Shown: positions 8,305-16,370, numbered from the stretch's first letter. The stretch: 64,000 bases of DNA from Oerskovia turbata (GCF_000718325.1 NZ_JOFV01000011.1:62001-126000); one strand, 5' to 3'. Program-made: numbers and translations. Notes: generated by a model from the sequence alone, not told the origin.

Positions 8305-8856
8305 ATGGCCACGAACCTCCCCGCCGGGCTGACCGCAGGCACCTACGCGATCGACCCCTCGCACTCGCAGGCGACCTTCACCGTCCGCCACGCAGGCATC
8401 TCCAAGGTCCGCGGCTCGCTCGCGATCGCCGAGGGCACGCTGAACATCGGTGACGACGTCGAGTCGTCCAACGTCGTCGCCGCGATCGACGCCAAGTCCG
8501 TCAACACCGGCGACGCAGGGCGCGACGGCCACCTCCAGTCGGCCGACTTCTGGGACGCCGAGAAGAACCCCACCTGGAACTTCGTCTCGACCGCCGTCGA
8601 GGCCGACGACGACGACTTCGTCATCGCGGGCGACCTCACCATCAACGGCGTGACCAAGCCGGTCAAGCTCGAGACCGAGTTCACGGGCACCGCCGTCGAC
8701 GCCTACGGCAACTCGCGCGCCGGGTTCGAGGCCGAGACCGAGATCTCCCGCAAGGAGTTCGGCCTGACCTGGAACGTGGCCCTCGAGGCCGGCGGCGTGC
8801 TCGTCGGCGACAAGATCAAGATCGCGCTCGACCTCTCGGCGATCAAGCAGGCCTGA
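8305..8856 (+). CDS. YceI family lipid/isoprenoid-binding protein
   Basis: The product is 183 residues and matches the whole YceI domain: YAIDPSHSQATFTVRHAGISKVRG at the start, DAKSVNTGDAGRDGHLQSADFWD and the strand FVIAGDLTINGVTKPV in the middle. YceI proteins form a beta-barrel that holds a long isoprenoid such as polyprenyl quinone. No signal peptide is present, so this copy is predicted to be cytoplasmic. A clear AGGAGAA ribosome site lies 6 bases before the ATG. It is divergent from MarR with a shared operator, and a strong hairpin follows. Confidence 0.9.
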   Translation: MATNLPAGLTAGTYAIDPSHSQATFTVRHAGISKVRGSLAIAEGTLNIGDDVESSNVVAAIDAKSVNTGDAGRDGHLQSADFWDAEKNPTWNFVSTAVEADDDDFVIAGDLTINGVTKPVKLETEFTGTAVDAYGNSRAGFEAETEISRKEFGLTWNVALEAGGVLVGDKIKIALDLSAIKQA

Positions 8857-8909
8857 GCCTCCCGCACCTGACCGGCCTCCGCGTCCCCGGCGCGGCCCGG
8901 TACGCCAGG

Positions 8910-8940
8910 AGCCGGCGACCCCTCACGGGTCGCCGGCTCC
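8910..8940. terminator. Hairpin terminator between convergent yceI and rex
   Basis: A perfect 13-bp stem (GAGCCGGCGACCC with its complement) closes a 5-base loop CTCAC. It lies 53 bases after the yceI stop and 24 bases beyond the rex stop, so it can serve both strands. No long T tract follows on either side. Confidence 0.7.
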
Positions 8941-8964
8941 TGTGCTGTCATGAGCGGTCCGGTG

Positions 8965-9675
8965 CTAGGCGCCCGCGCTCTGCGTCTCCGCTCCTCGGCC
9001 CTCCTCGCCCCTGCCGCGGTTCGCGAGCGCGCGCGCCTGCGCGTGGAACGCCAGGATCTGCAGCTCGCTGCCCACGTCGACCGACCGCACGATCACGTCC
9101 TCAGGGAGCTGGAGCGCGCGCGGCGCGAAGTTCAGGATCTCCCGGACCCCGGCCTCGACGACCCGCTCGGCGACGTCCTGCGCCACGTGCGCCGGGGTCG
9201 CCAGGACGACGATCGTCACGTTCTCGCGGGCGAAGACCTCCTCGAGCACGTCGACGTGCTCGATCACGAGCCCCGCAGCCTCGGTGCCGACCACGTCCGG
9301 CGAGGCGTCCAGCAGGGCCGCGACCTCGAACCCACGCGTGCCGTAGCCCGAGTAGTTCGCGAGCGCGTGCCCGAGGGAGCCGATGCCGACGATCGCGATC
9401 CGGTGCTCGTCCTCGACGCCCAGGGCCGAGGTGATGTAGGTCGCGAGCGAGTCGACGACGTAGCCGACCCCGCGCGTGCCGTAGGACCCCAGGAACGACA
9501 GGTCCTTGCGCAGCTGCGCCGACCCGACGCCCGCGAGCTCCGCGAGCTCGGTCGACGACGTCGTCTCGACGCCTCGCCCCTCGAGGTCGCGCAGCGCACG
9601 CAGGTACGCGGGAAGTCGCGCCACGGTCGCGCCAGGAATACCGGTATCACCCAGGGTCTCTGCCACCCGAACCAC
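8965..9675 (-). CDS. rex: Redox-sensing transcriptional repressor Rex
   Basis: The product is 236 residues. The N-terminal winged helix (RLPAYLRALRDLEGRGVETTSS, LAGVGSAQLRKDLSFLGSYG) is followed by a Rossmann domain with the NAD(H) motif IAIVGIGSLGHALANY, and a C-terminal swap helix. Rex senses the NADH/NAD ratio and represses respiratory and fermentative genes when NAD is high. The GTG before VRVAET is used; another GTG three codons on is possible. I found no convincing Rex operator immediately upstream. The glutaredoxin-like gene is upstream on the same strand. Confidence 0.93.
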   Translation of the reverse strand: MVRVAETLGDTGIPGATVARLPAYLRALRDLEGRGVETTSSTELAELAGVGSAQLRKDLSFLGSYGTRGVGYVVDSLATYITSALGVEDEHRIAIVGIGSLGHALANYSGYGTRGFEVAALLDASPDVVGTEAAGLVIEHVDVLEEVFARENVTIVVLATPAHVAQDVAERVVEAGVREILNFAPRALQLPEDVIVRSVDVGSELQILAFHAQARALANRGRGEEGRGAETQSAGA

Positions 9676-9761
9676 CCATGCTTCGTCGTGTCGTCGTCGC
9701 TGACGCTCTCGCTGTCCTGCTGTCTCGGATCATCCCAGGCTCGGCGCCCGGGCTCGCAACG

Positions 9762-10097
9762 TCAGCCGGTGGCGCGCCGCCTCGAGAGCGCTCTGGCGAG
9801 CCTCGCCCCGTCGACCCACCAGAACCCCTGCTGGACGCCGTCCACCGTCACGACGGGGACGTAGTCACCGTACTGCGCCGCGAGGGCGCCGGACGGGTCG
9901 GAGTCCACGTCGACCTCGGTCCAGCCCACGCCCTGGTCGGCGCACACCGCCCCGACCACCTCGCGGGCCTCCTCGCACAGGTGGCACCCGACGCGGCCGT
10001 AGAGCACGACGCGCACGGGCGCGCTCGTGGCCTGGTCTGCGTCATGTCCGGCGGCGGGCTCAGGAACCTGTCCTGCGGCGGGATCTGCGGGGCTCAC
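9762..10097 (-). CDS. Glutaredoxin-like (DUF836-type) protein
   Basis: The product is 111 residues. After a Pro/Ala-rich N-terminus, the thioredoxin-like fold begins with VRVVLYGRVGCHLCEEA, carrying a CxxC pair at Cys38/Cys41, and continues with DVDSDPSGALAAQYGDYVPVVTVDG, which includes the cis-proline. This is the short glutaredoxin-like family often encoded next to rex in actinobacteria; it probably handles thiol-disulfide exchange in the cytoplasm. The GTG start has a TAGGCT box 6 bases upstream. It lies 86 bases upstream of rex on the same strand and may be cotranscribed with it. Confidence 0.85.
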   Translation of the reverse strand: MSPADPAAGQVPEPAAGHDADQATSAPVRVVLYGRVGCHLCEEAREVVGAVCADQGVGWTEVDVDSDPSGALAAQYGDYVPVVTVDGVQQGFWWVDGARLARALSRRRATG

Positions 10098-10103
10098 GAC
10101 CCC

Positions 10104-10109
10104 AGCCTA
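10104..10109 (-). promoter_or_regulatory. -10 element, leaderless glutaredoxin-like gene
   Basis: TAGGCT on the minus strand lies 6 bases before the GTG at 10097, with no ribosome site between. It is divergent from the TAGAGT box at 10191. Confidence 0.55.
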
Positions 10110-10190
10110 CGCATCTCGGACACCCCCTCACGCCGCCCGGCAGGCGACCCCGCCCGGTGGGCGCCGTCGGCGGGGGTCTGCGAGCGCCGA

Positions 10191-10196
10191 TAGAGT
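10191..10196 (+). promoter_or_regulatory. -10 element, leaderless HAD phosphatase gene
   Basis: TAGAGT lies 7 bases before the ATG at 10204. No purine-rich ribosome site fits between the box and the start. Confidence 0.55.
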
Positions 10197-10203
10197 GGAC
10201 GAC

Positions 10204-11013
10204 ATGCCGACGTCTGCTCCTGGGTCCACCCATCCCACGGCAGCCTTCTTCGACGTCGACAACACCATCATCCGCGGCGCCAGCTCGTTCCACCTGGCGC
10301 GGGCGCTGTACCAGCGGGGCTTCTTCTCCACCCCGGACCTGGTGACGTTCGCCTTCCACCAGGCGCGCTACCTGCTGCTCGGGGAGAACAAGCGCCAGAT
10401 CGACCAGGTCCGCACCCGGGCCCTCGACCTCGTCGCAGGCCGCTCGGTCGCGGAGGTCGTCGCGATCGGCGAAGAGGTCTACGACCAGGTCCTCGCGCTG
10501 CGCATCTACCCCGGCACCCAGAAGCTCCTCGACGAGCACATCGCGGCCGGCCACCAGGTGTGGCTCGTGTCCGCGACGCCGCTCGAGATCGGGCAGCTCA
10601 TCGCGCGTCGTCTCGGCGCGACGGGAGCGCTGGGCACCGTCGCCGAGCACGAGGAGGGCCTCTACACGGGGCGGCTCGTGGGCGACATGATGCACGGGCG
10701 GGCCAAGGCCGCGGGTGTCCGAGAGCTCGCCGAGCGGCACGGGATCGACCTGTCGGCGTCCTACGCGTACGGCGACTCCCTCAACGACGTGACGATGATG
10801 CAGGCCGTCGGCCACCCGTGCGCCATCAACCCCGACGCGCGCCTGCGTCGGCACGCCAAGGACGTGGGCTGGCCGATCCGCGAGTTCCGCGGGCGACGGC
10901 GCCGGGTCGCCGGGCGGGGAGTCAAGACCGCGAGCTGGGCCGGGGCCGCATGGGTCCTCGGGCTCGTGCTGCGCTCGATCCGGCGCTCGCTCAAGAACCG
11001 CGCGGGGCTCTGA
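10204..11013 (+). CDS. HAD-superfamily IB phosphatase (SerB-like)
   Basis: The product is 269 residues. HAD motif I is FFDVDNT (Asp17, Asp19), motif II is WLVSATP, and motif III/IV is YGDSLNDVTMM with an upstream Lys in HGRAKAAG. This is the HAD-IB group that includes phosphoserine phosphatases and the actinobacterial HAD hydrolases linked to lipid metabolism. The substrate is not determinable here. A basic segment and hydrophobic stretch (ASWAGAAWVLGLVLRSI) at the C-terminus may bind membrane, which argues against a plain SerB. The start is fixed by the upstream TAGAGT box. A strong terminator follows. Confidence 0.85.
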   Translation: MPTSAPGSTHPTAAFFDVDNTIIRGASSFHLARALYQRGFFSTPDLVTFAFHQARYLLLGENKRQIDQVRTRALDLVAGRSVAEVVAIGEEVYDQVLALRIYPGTQKLLDEHIAAGHQVWLVSATPLEIGQLIARRLGATGALGTVAEHEEGLYTGRLVGDMMHGRAKAAGVRELAERHGIDLSASYAYGDSLNDVTMMQAVGHPCAINPDARLRRHAKDVGWPIREFRGRRRRVAGRGVKTASWAGAAWVLGLVLRSIRRSLKNRAGL

Positions 11014-11073
11014 CGGCGAGCATCGCCGGACGACCAGCGCCCACGGCTACGCACCGATGTCCCCCGACAAGAG

Positions 11074-11106
11074 AGCGACCCCTGGCCGGCCGGGCCAGGG
11101 GTCGCT
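11074..11106. terminator. Hairpin terminator after the HAD gene
   Basis: A perfect 14-bp stem (AGCGACCCCTGGCC and its complement) closes a 5-base loop. It lies between the HAD gene and the convergent membrane-protein gene, so it can act on both. Plus-strand sequence after the stem is TCCTTCACTCTT, mildly T-rich. Confidence 0.75.
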
Positions 11107-11143
11107 TCCTTCACTCTTGTGCTACGCGATGTCGGATCCGCTG

Positions 11144-11413
11144 TCAGTCCTGGGGAGTCAGCAACTCCGTTTCCGACTTCTTTCGGACCGCGAGGAGGAC
11201 GGCCGACACCACCAGCGAAATAATGCCGACGGCAAGGACCACGAGCCCTGCATTCGTCCCGAGCACGATCCATTCAGGAGCATTCCCAGGCTCGAGGCCG
11301 GCCTGTTCTGCGGCACGGTACTCCAATCCGGATAACACCTGAAGTACAATCACTGCCAGCAATCCGACACCGGAGAGAGCTGCCGACCCTGCGACTAGCT
11401 GTTTGATGGGCAT
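11144..11413 (-). CDS. Small two-helix membrane protein, unknown function
   Basis: The product is 89 residues from the Met before PIKQLVAG, preceded by an AGGAAAGGG ribosome site about 8 bases away. Two transmembrane helices (about 5-26 and 50-78) flank an outside loop with GLEPGNAPEW, and the tail is basic then polar (VRKKSETELLTPQD). I do not recognise the family. It follows the secreted protein gene by 29 bases on the same strand, so the two are probably cotranscribed. Base composition is clearly less GC-rich than the flanks, with many A/T-ending codons, suggesting later acquisition. Confidence 0.6.
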   Translation of the reverse strand: MPIKQLVAGSAALSGVGLLAVIVLQVLSGLEYRAAEQAGLEPGNAPEWIVLGTNAGLVVLAVGIISLVVSAVLLAVRKKSETELLTPQD

Positions 11414-11442
11414 GATGCAGACCCTTTCCTGTCGCCCTCTCT

Positions 11443-11805
11443 TTACCAGTTGCACCCATCAGCGAGAAGCTTCGCGTCGCTGGCCTCACTCGCCTTGGGC
11501 AGCGTGACGCTCAGAGCGTGCTTGTCACCGCTGACGAGGGTGATCGGGTCCTGGGGATCGTTCGGCACTGCGACCGACGCCTGATGCTCAGGAACTTCCA
11601 CGAAGGTCGCGACCGAGCCCGGCGCACCAGTATCAACACTCTCCGCCGCAGCCACGTTCTCCAGCACCTCGGGTGCGGACTGGCTGATGATCGCCACAAG
11701 ATCCGGAGCGGTTTCAGCGGCACCCGCCGGAGCAACCACCCCTCCCGTCAACGCAGCGGCGACGACCACCGTGCACAACGAACGAAAACGCAGGTTCAAG
11801 CGCAT
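11443..11805 (-). CDS. Small secreted protein, possibly a truncated family member
   Basis: The product is 120 residues. A Sec-type signal peptide (MRLNLRFRSLCTVVVAAALTG, then a VAPAGAA cleavage region) is followed by about 90 soluble residues with a strand-rich stretch (VSGDKHALSVTLPKASEASDAKLLADG) and an abrupt end CNW. An AGGGGG ribosome site is 5 bases before the ATG. In longer actinobacterial secreted proteins I would expect a segment of this kind to continue, so a truncated 3' end is possible; that is recollection and inference. It shares the lower-GC composition of its neighbour. Confidence 0.6.
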   Translation of the reverse strand: MRLNLRFRSLCTVVVAAALTGGVVAPAGAAETAPDLVAIISQSAPEVLENVAAAESVDTGAPGSVATFVEVPEHQASVAVPNDPQDPITLVSGDKHALSVTLPKASEASDAKLLADGCNW

Positions 11806-11822
11806 TGAATCCCCCTGTTGAT

Positions 11823-11951
11823 TCAGCAGCCTGATGCGGTTGCCTCAAGCCGCTGCACAACGTATGGATGGAGAGCGGCAAGGTCAATCCTCAACCGTTC
11901 GCCCTCCAGCCCCCTGAACACTGTGTCGACGTCAGCCGTGGATGCGGTCAT
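11823..11951 (-). CDS. Possible 42-residue ORF ahead of the secreted protein
   Basis: This open frame encodes 42 residues (it begins MTASTADVDTVF and ends RLEATASGC) and stops 17 bases before the start of the secreted-protein gene on the same strand. Ribosome-site support is weak (GGCGG about 4 bases upstream of ATG). The frame stays open further upstream, but there it runs through a terminator hairpin and the bS22-like gene, so only this part is plausible. It matches no family I know. It may be a real small gene, a remnant of a longer gene, or chance. Confidence 0.3.
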   Translation of the reverse strand: MTASTADVDTVFRGLEGERLRIDLAALHPYVVQRLEATASGC

Positions 11952-12117
11952 TGCACCGCCGATCTTCCCTGACCCGCCCTGCGCGAGACGCTCACCCTCG
12001 GCATCCGGCGCCGCACGACCGACGGGCACGAGCACCGAGCAACGGCTCGACGCAGGCCTCGCCCGAACCCGCTCCGGGCGGCACCGGAACGACCAGCACG
12101 CAGCCCGAAAGACGCCA

Positions 12118-12149
12118 AGAGCCCGGCACCCCTGAGGGTTCCGGGCTCT
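12118..12149. terminator. Hairpin terminator after the bS22-like gene
   Basis: Stem AGAGCCCGG/CCGGGCTCT encloses a second small stem ACCC/GGGT with a CTGA loop. It begins 33 bases past the stop of the 32-residue gene on the minus strand. Confidence 0.7.
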
Positions 12150-12181
12150 CGCGACAGCATGCGCGTCGCCGCGCGGCGCTG

Positions 12182-12280
12182 CTACTTCTTGTTGCGACGC
12201 TGGTGGCGCGTCTTGCGAAGCAGCTTGCGGTGCTTCTTCTTGGCCATACGCTTGCGGCGCTTCTTGATGACGGAGCCCAT
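12182..12280 (-). CDS. bS22-like mini ribosomal protein (AURKAIP1/COX24 domain)
   Basis: The product is only 32 residues: it starts [19 protein letters not shown] and ends TRHQRRNKK, with about half the residues Lys or Arg. It matches the tiny AURKAIP1/COX24-domain proteins of actinobacteria, which in mycobacteria are a ribosomal protein (bS22) bound to the small subunit. It is encoded alone, with a hairpin terminator 33 bases downstream. A TAGTCT hexamer about 100 bases upstream may be its -10 box. Identity is firm from sequence alone; the ribosomal role comes from homologues. Confidence 0.85.
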   Translation of the reverse strand: MGSVIKKRRKRMAKKKHRKLLRKTRHQRRNKK

Positions 12281-12382
12281 GGGTCCTCACAATGCTGGAT
12301 CGGTGTGCGATCGGGATCGCCCCGATCATGGTGGTCCACGGCTGATCGGGAACCGACCAACACGAGAAAAAGTCCGTCTCCT

Positions 12383-12388
12383 AGACTA
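12383..12388 (-). promoter_or_regulatory. Candidate -10 box for the bS22-like gene
   Basis: TAGTCT on the minus strand lies 102 bases before the ATG at 12280, in a relatively A/T-rich gap. The same hexamer precedes the gene at 23379. No clear -35 match was found, so this is tentative. Confidence 0.3.
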
Positions 12389-12472
12389 CCTGCTCCCGGC
12401 GGGTGGCTCGAAATCGACGCCGGGTGACGTCGTCGGGCCGTGGGGACGGGTGTGCGCCCGGCGAGGCGCAGG

Positions 12473-13669
12473 TCAGTCGAAGTGCGCGTCGAGGCCCAGG
12501 AGCGGGAAGACGGCCTTGCGGGTCGCGACCACGGCGCGGTCCACCTCGTCCTCGGGGTCGTAGCCCTTGTCCCACGCGGTGAACTCGACCTCGCCGTCGC
12601 CCATGAGCGACGGCGTCTCGCGGTGCGCGACCGCGCCGATGTGGTCCCGCCAGGCTCCCGGGACGGGCGTCGAAGGGGCCACCGGCGCGTGCACGACCTC
12701 GGCCACGACGTTCGACCACGCGTAGGGGACGACCGAGGTGACCGAGTACCCGCCTCCGCCCAGGGCGACCCAGCGGCCGTCCGCGAGCTCGTGCGCGAGC
12801 TCGTGGATCCAGTGCACGGCCGCGCGCTGCGCGTCGACGCTCACGTCGAGGTCGCTCAACGGGTCGTGCCCGTGCGCGTCGCACCCGTGCTGGGACACGA
12901 CGACCTGCGGCCGGAACGCCCGGAGCACGGGCGGCACCACGGCGTCCACGGCCCGGAGCCAGCGCTCGCCGTCGGTGCGACGCGGCAGGGCGACGTTGAC
13001 CGCGGTACCTGTGGCGCCTGGTCCGCCGGTGTCGGTGGCGTGCCCCGTGCCGGGGAACAGCGTCGCGCCGCTCTGGTGCACCGAGACCGTCAGGACCCGC
13101 GGGTCGTCCCAGAAAGCCTGCTCGACGCCGTCGCCGTGGTGCGCGTCCAGGTCCACGTACGCGACCCGCTCCGCGCCGTCGTCGAGCAGACGGCGGACCG
13201 CGGCCGCGGCGTCGTTGTAGATGCAGAAGCCCGACGCCGCCCCGTGCCGTGCGTGGTGCATGCCCCCGGCGATGTTGACGGCGTGCAGCGCGCGTCCCGA
13301 CCACACGGCGCCGGCGGCCTCGTACGAGCCCGACAGGATGCGGGCCGCGGCCTCGTGCATGCCCGCGAAGACGGGGTCGTCCTCCGTGCCCAGGCCCAGG
13401 GCGGGGTTCTCGACGCCGTGCTCCGAGGCGGCGTGAACCGCGGCGACGTAGGCAGGGTCGTGGACGAGGCCGAGCACCTCGTCGGACGCGGGCGACGTGC
13501 CGACGACCTCGACGCCCGGCGCGTCGAGCAGCCCGAGCGCCCGCACGAGGCGCATCGTCAGGTCGAGCCTGGTCGGGGACATGGGGTGCCCGTGCCCGAA
13601 GTCGTAGCCCAGCAGGTCCGGGCTCCACACGACCTGCGCGGCGAACGGCGCGGCGTCTGGCTCGGTCAC
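12473..13669 (-). CDS. acuC: Acetoin utilization protein AcuC (histone deacetylase family)
   Basis: The product is 398 residues with the arginase/deacetylase fold. Visible signatures are GGMHHARHGAASGFCIYND, the zinc and active-site sequence YVDLDAHHGDGVEQAFWDD, SVHQSG, VSQHGCDAHGHDPLSDL and GGGGYS. It keeps the His-His pair and the Asp/His/Asp zinc ligands. AcuC-type enzymes deacetylate lysines, for instance on acetyl-CoA synthetase. The GTG start has a GAGGAG site 4 bases upstream; the longer open frame upstream is not supported. It stands alone, divergent from ktrB. Confidence 0.92.
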   Translation of the reverse strand: MTEPDAAPFAAQVVWSPDLLGYDFGHGHPMSPTRLDLTMRLVRALGLLDAPGVEVVGTSPASDEVLGLVHDPAYVAAVHAASEHGVENPALGLGTEDDPVFAGMHEAAARILSGSYEAAGAVWSGRALHAVNIAGGMHHARHGAASGFCIYNDAAAAVRRLLDDGAERVAYVDLDAHHGDGVEQAFWDDPRVLTVSVHQSGATLFPGTGHATDTGGPGATGTAVNVALPRRTDGERWLRAVDAVVPPVLRAFRPQVVVSQHGCDAHGHDPLSDLDVSVDAQRAAVHWIHELAHELADGRWVALGGGGYSVTSVVPYAWSNVVAEVVHAPVAPSTPVPGAWRDHIGAVAHRETPSLMGDGEVEFTAWDKGYDPEDEVDRAVVATRKAVFPLLGLDAHFD

Positions 13670-13884
13670 GTGCGCTCCTCGGTCCGGTGGTCGGTGGCGG
13701 GCAGGAGACACGGTATCCCCCCGGGGGCACGACGGCGTCCCGCGGTTCAGCCGGTGAGCACCGGTGCTCCTGTGGCAGAGTTGGGCGACGCATCGGCACG
13801 CACGGCGACCGGTAGAGCCCTGACGGGACCCGGCGCCGCCCGTCCACCCGGACGAGGACGCACGGACAGGGAGACGGAGGACCG

Positions 13885-15261
13885 ATGGCCCAGGGCGCCT
13901 CCGGGCGGTTCTTCGCCGGTCGCGAGCTCGTCGACCGTGTCGCCCGCCATTCCCCGGCACGGCTCGCGGTGACGGTCTTCGCCGCCGTGATCTCGCTGTT
14001 CACCCTGCTCCTCCTGGCGCCGTGGGCCACGACGTCGGGAAAGTCGGCTTCGCTGATCGACGCGCTCTTCACCGCGACGTCGGCGGTGTGCGTGACCGGG
14101 CTCGTCGTCGTCCCGACGGGGACCTACTGGTCCTTCTACGGTCAGGTCGTGATCCTCGTCGGGATCAAGGTCGGTGGCCTGGGTGTCATGACGCTCGCCT
14201 CGATCCTCGGCATGGCCGTCTCACGACGGATCGGTCTGACGCAGAAGCTGTTGACCGCCTCGGAGACGAAGACGACCCGCCTGGGCGAGGTCGGGTCGCT
14301 CGTGCGCGTCGTCATCATCACCTCGACGAGCATCGAGCTCCTCATCGCGCTGCTGCTCCTGCCCCGGTTCATCGTGCTCGAGGAGTCGTTCGGCGAAGCC
14401 GCCTGGCACGGCCTGTTCTACGGGATCTCGGCGTTCAACAACGCAGGGTTCGTCCCGACCCCCGAGGGGTTGGCCCCCTACGTGGGCGACTGGATGCTGT
14501 GCCTTCCGATCATCCTCGGCGTCTTCATCGGGTCGCTCGGCTTCCCCGTGATCCTCAACGTCATGCGCAACCGTGGGCGCGTCGTGAAGTGGAGCCTGCA
14601 CACCAAGCTGACCCTCACCATGAGCGTGGGCCTCGTGGTGGTCGGCACGGTCCTGTTCGCGGCCTTCGAGTGGCGCAACGCGGAGACGCTCGGGCCCCTG
14701 AGCCTGGGCGAGAAGGCCCTCGCCTCGTTGTTCGCCGGCGTCATGCCCCGCTCGGGCGGCTTCTCGACCGTCGACATCGGGGCCATGCACGAGTCGAGCT
14801 GGCTCATCACCGACGCGCTCATGTTCGTCGGTGGCGGCAGCGCGTCCACGGCGGGCGGCATCAAGGTCACGACGCTCGCCGTCATGCTGCTCGCGATCGT
14901 CTCCGAGGCTCGAGGCGACCGGGACATGGAGGCCTTCGGGCGACGCGTTCCGCGCGAGACCCTGCGCCTCGCGGTGGCGGTGTCGTTCGTCGGCGCGACG
15001 GCGGTGCTCGTCTCCAGCCTCCTGCTCCTGGAGATCACCGGGTGGACGCTCGACGTGATCCTCTTCGAGACCATCTCGGCGTTCGCGACCGTGGGGCTCT
15101 CGACGGGGGTGACCGCCGACCTGCCCACCGCGGGAAAGTACGTGCTCGTCGTCTTGATGTTCATCGGCCGTACCGGGACCATGACTCTGGCGGCGGCGCT
15201 CGCGCTGCGCGACCGGCGCCGCGTCATCCGCTACCCCGAGGAACGTCCGATCATCGGCTGA
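13885..15261 (+). CDS. ktrB: Potassium uptake channel subunit KtrB/TrkH
   Basis: The product is 458 residues, with four repeated M1-P-M2 units. The pore-loop filters are visible as TSAVCVTGL, ISAFNNAGF, GGGSASTAGG and ISAFATVGLS, each keeping the key Gly that lines the K+ path. KtrB is the translocating subunit of a Na+-dependent K+ uptake system, gated by the KtrA ring encoded immediately downstream. A GGAGGA ribosome site lies 3 bases before the ATG. The neighbouring regulator supports Ktr rather than the larger TrkH-TrkA pair. Confidence 0.93.
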   Translation: MAQGASGRFFAGRELVDRVARHSPARLAVTVFAAVISLFTLLLLAPWATTSGKSASLIDALFTATSAVCVTGLVVVPTGTYWSFYGQVVILVGIKVGGLGVMTLASILGMAVSRRIGLTQKLLTASETKTTRLGEVGSLVRVVIITSTSIELLIALLLLPRFIVLEESFGEAAWHGLFYGISAFNNAGFVPTPEGLAPYVGDWMLCLPIILGVFIGSLGFPVILNVMRNRGRVVKWSLHTKLTLTMSVGLVVVGTVLFAAFEWRNAETLGPLSLGEKALASLFAGVMPRSGGFSTVDIGAMHESSWLITDALMFVGGGSASTAGGIKVTTLAVMLLAIVSEARGDRDMEAFGRRVPRETLRLAVAVSFVGATAVLVSSLLLLEITGWTLDVILFETISAFATVGLSTGVTADLPTAGKYVLVVLMFIGRTGTMTLAAALALRDRRRVIRYPEERPIIG

Positions 15262-15359
15262 CCGCCCGCACCGCGCTCCACGCACCGCTCTCCGTGCGGT
15301 GCACGGTCCGTCCGGACGTCAAGCCGACCTCCCTCCACCTCCCGACGAAAGGCCCCCAG

Positions 15360-16031
15360 GTGCCCGACAAGAAGGCCCCCGAGAAGAATGCCGGCGTGCT
15401 CGTGATCGGCCTCGGCCGGTTCGGTTCTGCGATCGCGGCGACGCTCGACCGGCTCGGCCAGGACGTGCTCGCGGTCGAGCGTTCGCCCGACCTCATCGCC
15501 CAGTGGTCCGGGCAGATCCCTCTCGTGGAGGCCGACGCGTCGAACCCGACCGCGCTCGAGCAGCTCGGCGCTCGCGACTTCCCCGTGGCCGTGGTCGGCG
15601 TAGGTACGTCGCTCGAGGCCAGCGTGCTCATCACGGGCAACCTCGTGGACCTCGGGACCCCGCAGATCTGGGCCAAGGCCATCTCGGCCGAGCACGGACG
15701 CATCCTCCAGCGCATCGGTGCCCACCACGTGGTCTACCCCGAGGCCGACGCAGGCAGCCGCGTGGCACACCTCGTCTCGGGCAAGCTGCTCGACTACATC
15801 GAGGTCGAGGACGGCTTCACGATCGTCAAGATGCGGCCCCCGAAGGAGACGCAGGGCTTCACGATCGAGCAGACCAAGGTCCGCGAACGCTACGGCGTGA
15901 CGGTCATCGGGGTGAAGTCGCCGGGGCAGGACTTCGTCTACGCGGACCCGAGCACACGCATCTCGGCGAACGACCTGCTCATCGTCTCGGGGCACGCCGA
16001 GCTGCTGGAGCGGTTCGCGGCCCGCCCGTAG
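15360..16031 (+). CDS. ktrA: Potassium uptake regulatory subunit KtrA (RCK domains)
   Basis: The product is 223 residues. An RCK-N Rossmann domain (VLVIGLGRFGSAIAATL with GxGxxG, then an acidic position in AVERS) is followed by an RCK-C domain. It forms an octameric ring that opens or closes KtrB according to ATP/ADP and, in many bacteria, c-di-AMP. A DisA synthase is encoded in the same window, so c-di-AMP control is plausible but is inference. The GTG start at 15360 has an AAAGG site 7 bases upstream; the open frame continuing further upstream overlaps ktrB and is shadow. A large hairpin follows. Confidence 0.92.
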   Translation: MPDKKAPEKNAGVLVIGLGRFGSAIAATLDRLGQDVLAVERSPDLIAQWSGQIPLVEADASNPTALEQLGARDFPVAVVGVGTSLEASVLITGNLVDLGTPQIWAKAISAEHGRILQRIGAHHVVYPEADAGSRVAHLVSGKLLDYIEVEDGFTIVKMRPPKETQGFTIEQTKVRERYGVTVIGVKSPGQDFVYADPSTRISANDLLIVSGHAELLERFAARP

Positions 16032-16046
16032 CGGTCATGCCGCGAT

Positions 16047-16102
16047 CCTGCCCGACGGCGGAGCGCACCCGCGCTCCCGGGTGCGCTGCGGCGTCGGGCA
16101 GG
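16047..16102 (+). terminator. Long hairpin terminator after ktrA
   Basis: A 56-base hairpin starts 16 bases after the ktrA stop. Outer arms CCTGCCCGACG/CGTCGGGCAGG and inner arms AGCGCACCCG/CGGGTGCGCT pair around a GCGCTCC-type loop, with small mismatches between the two stems. Confidence 0.75.
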
Positions 16103-16370
16103 AAGCACCCGCCGTGCTGGCCGTGCTCGCCGTGCTCGTGACGACCCCCGCCTCGACCGCGAGGTCGGGCTCGGGCTCGACGGGTGCCGTCGCAGCGACC
16201 GTGGCGGTGGCCCGCGTCGTGGCGTACATCGTGCGCTGACGGTTCGTGGCGATCTCGCGCCCGCTCGAGTCCGTCCTCCGGCCGAGCACCGAGGTCGACG
16301 CCGCCCTCGGCGGGAGCTGTCCGGAATGGCGGCACACCCCGGGCCGAGCGAGCAGTGCAGGGTCTCGCGG
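16103..16370. other. Intergenic stretch between ktrA and araA, no gene seen
   Basis: These 268 bases follow the ktrA hairpin and precede the araA stop. They contain short GTGCTCG-type direct repeats near 16115-16140 and open frames of poor, Thr/Ala-rich composition with no ribosome site. I see no convincing gene, promoter or RNA. A weak GCAGGG/CCCTGC pairing spans the araA stop. Confidence 0.4.

Noticed and set aside
11952..12329. Upstream extension of the 42-residue ORF
   Set aside because: It would cross a strong hairpin and the bS22-like gene, which is certain.
16035..16337. 100-residue minus-strand frame between ktrA and araA
   Set aside because: It runs through the ktrA hairpin, is Thr/Ala/Ser-rich without motif, and has no ribosome site.
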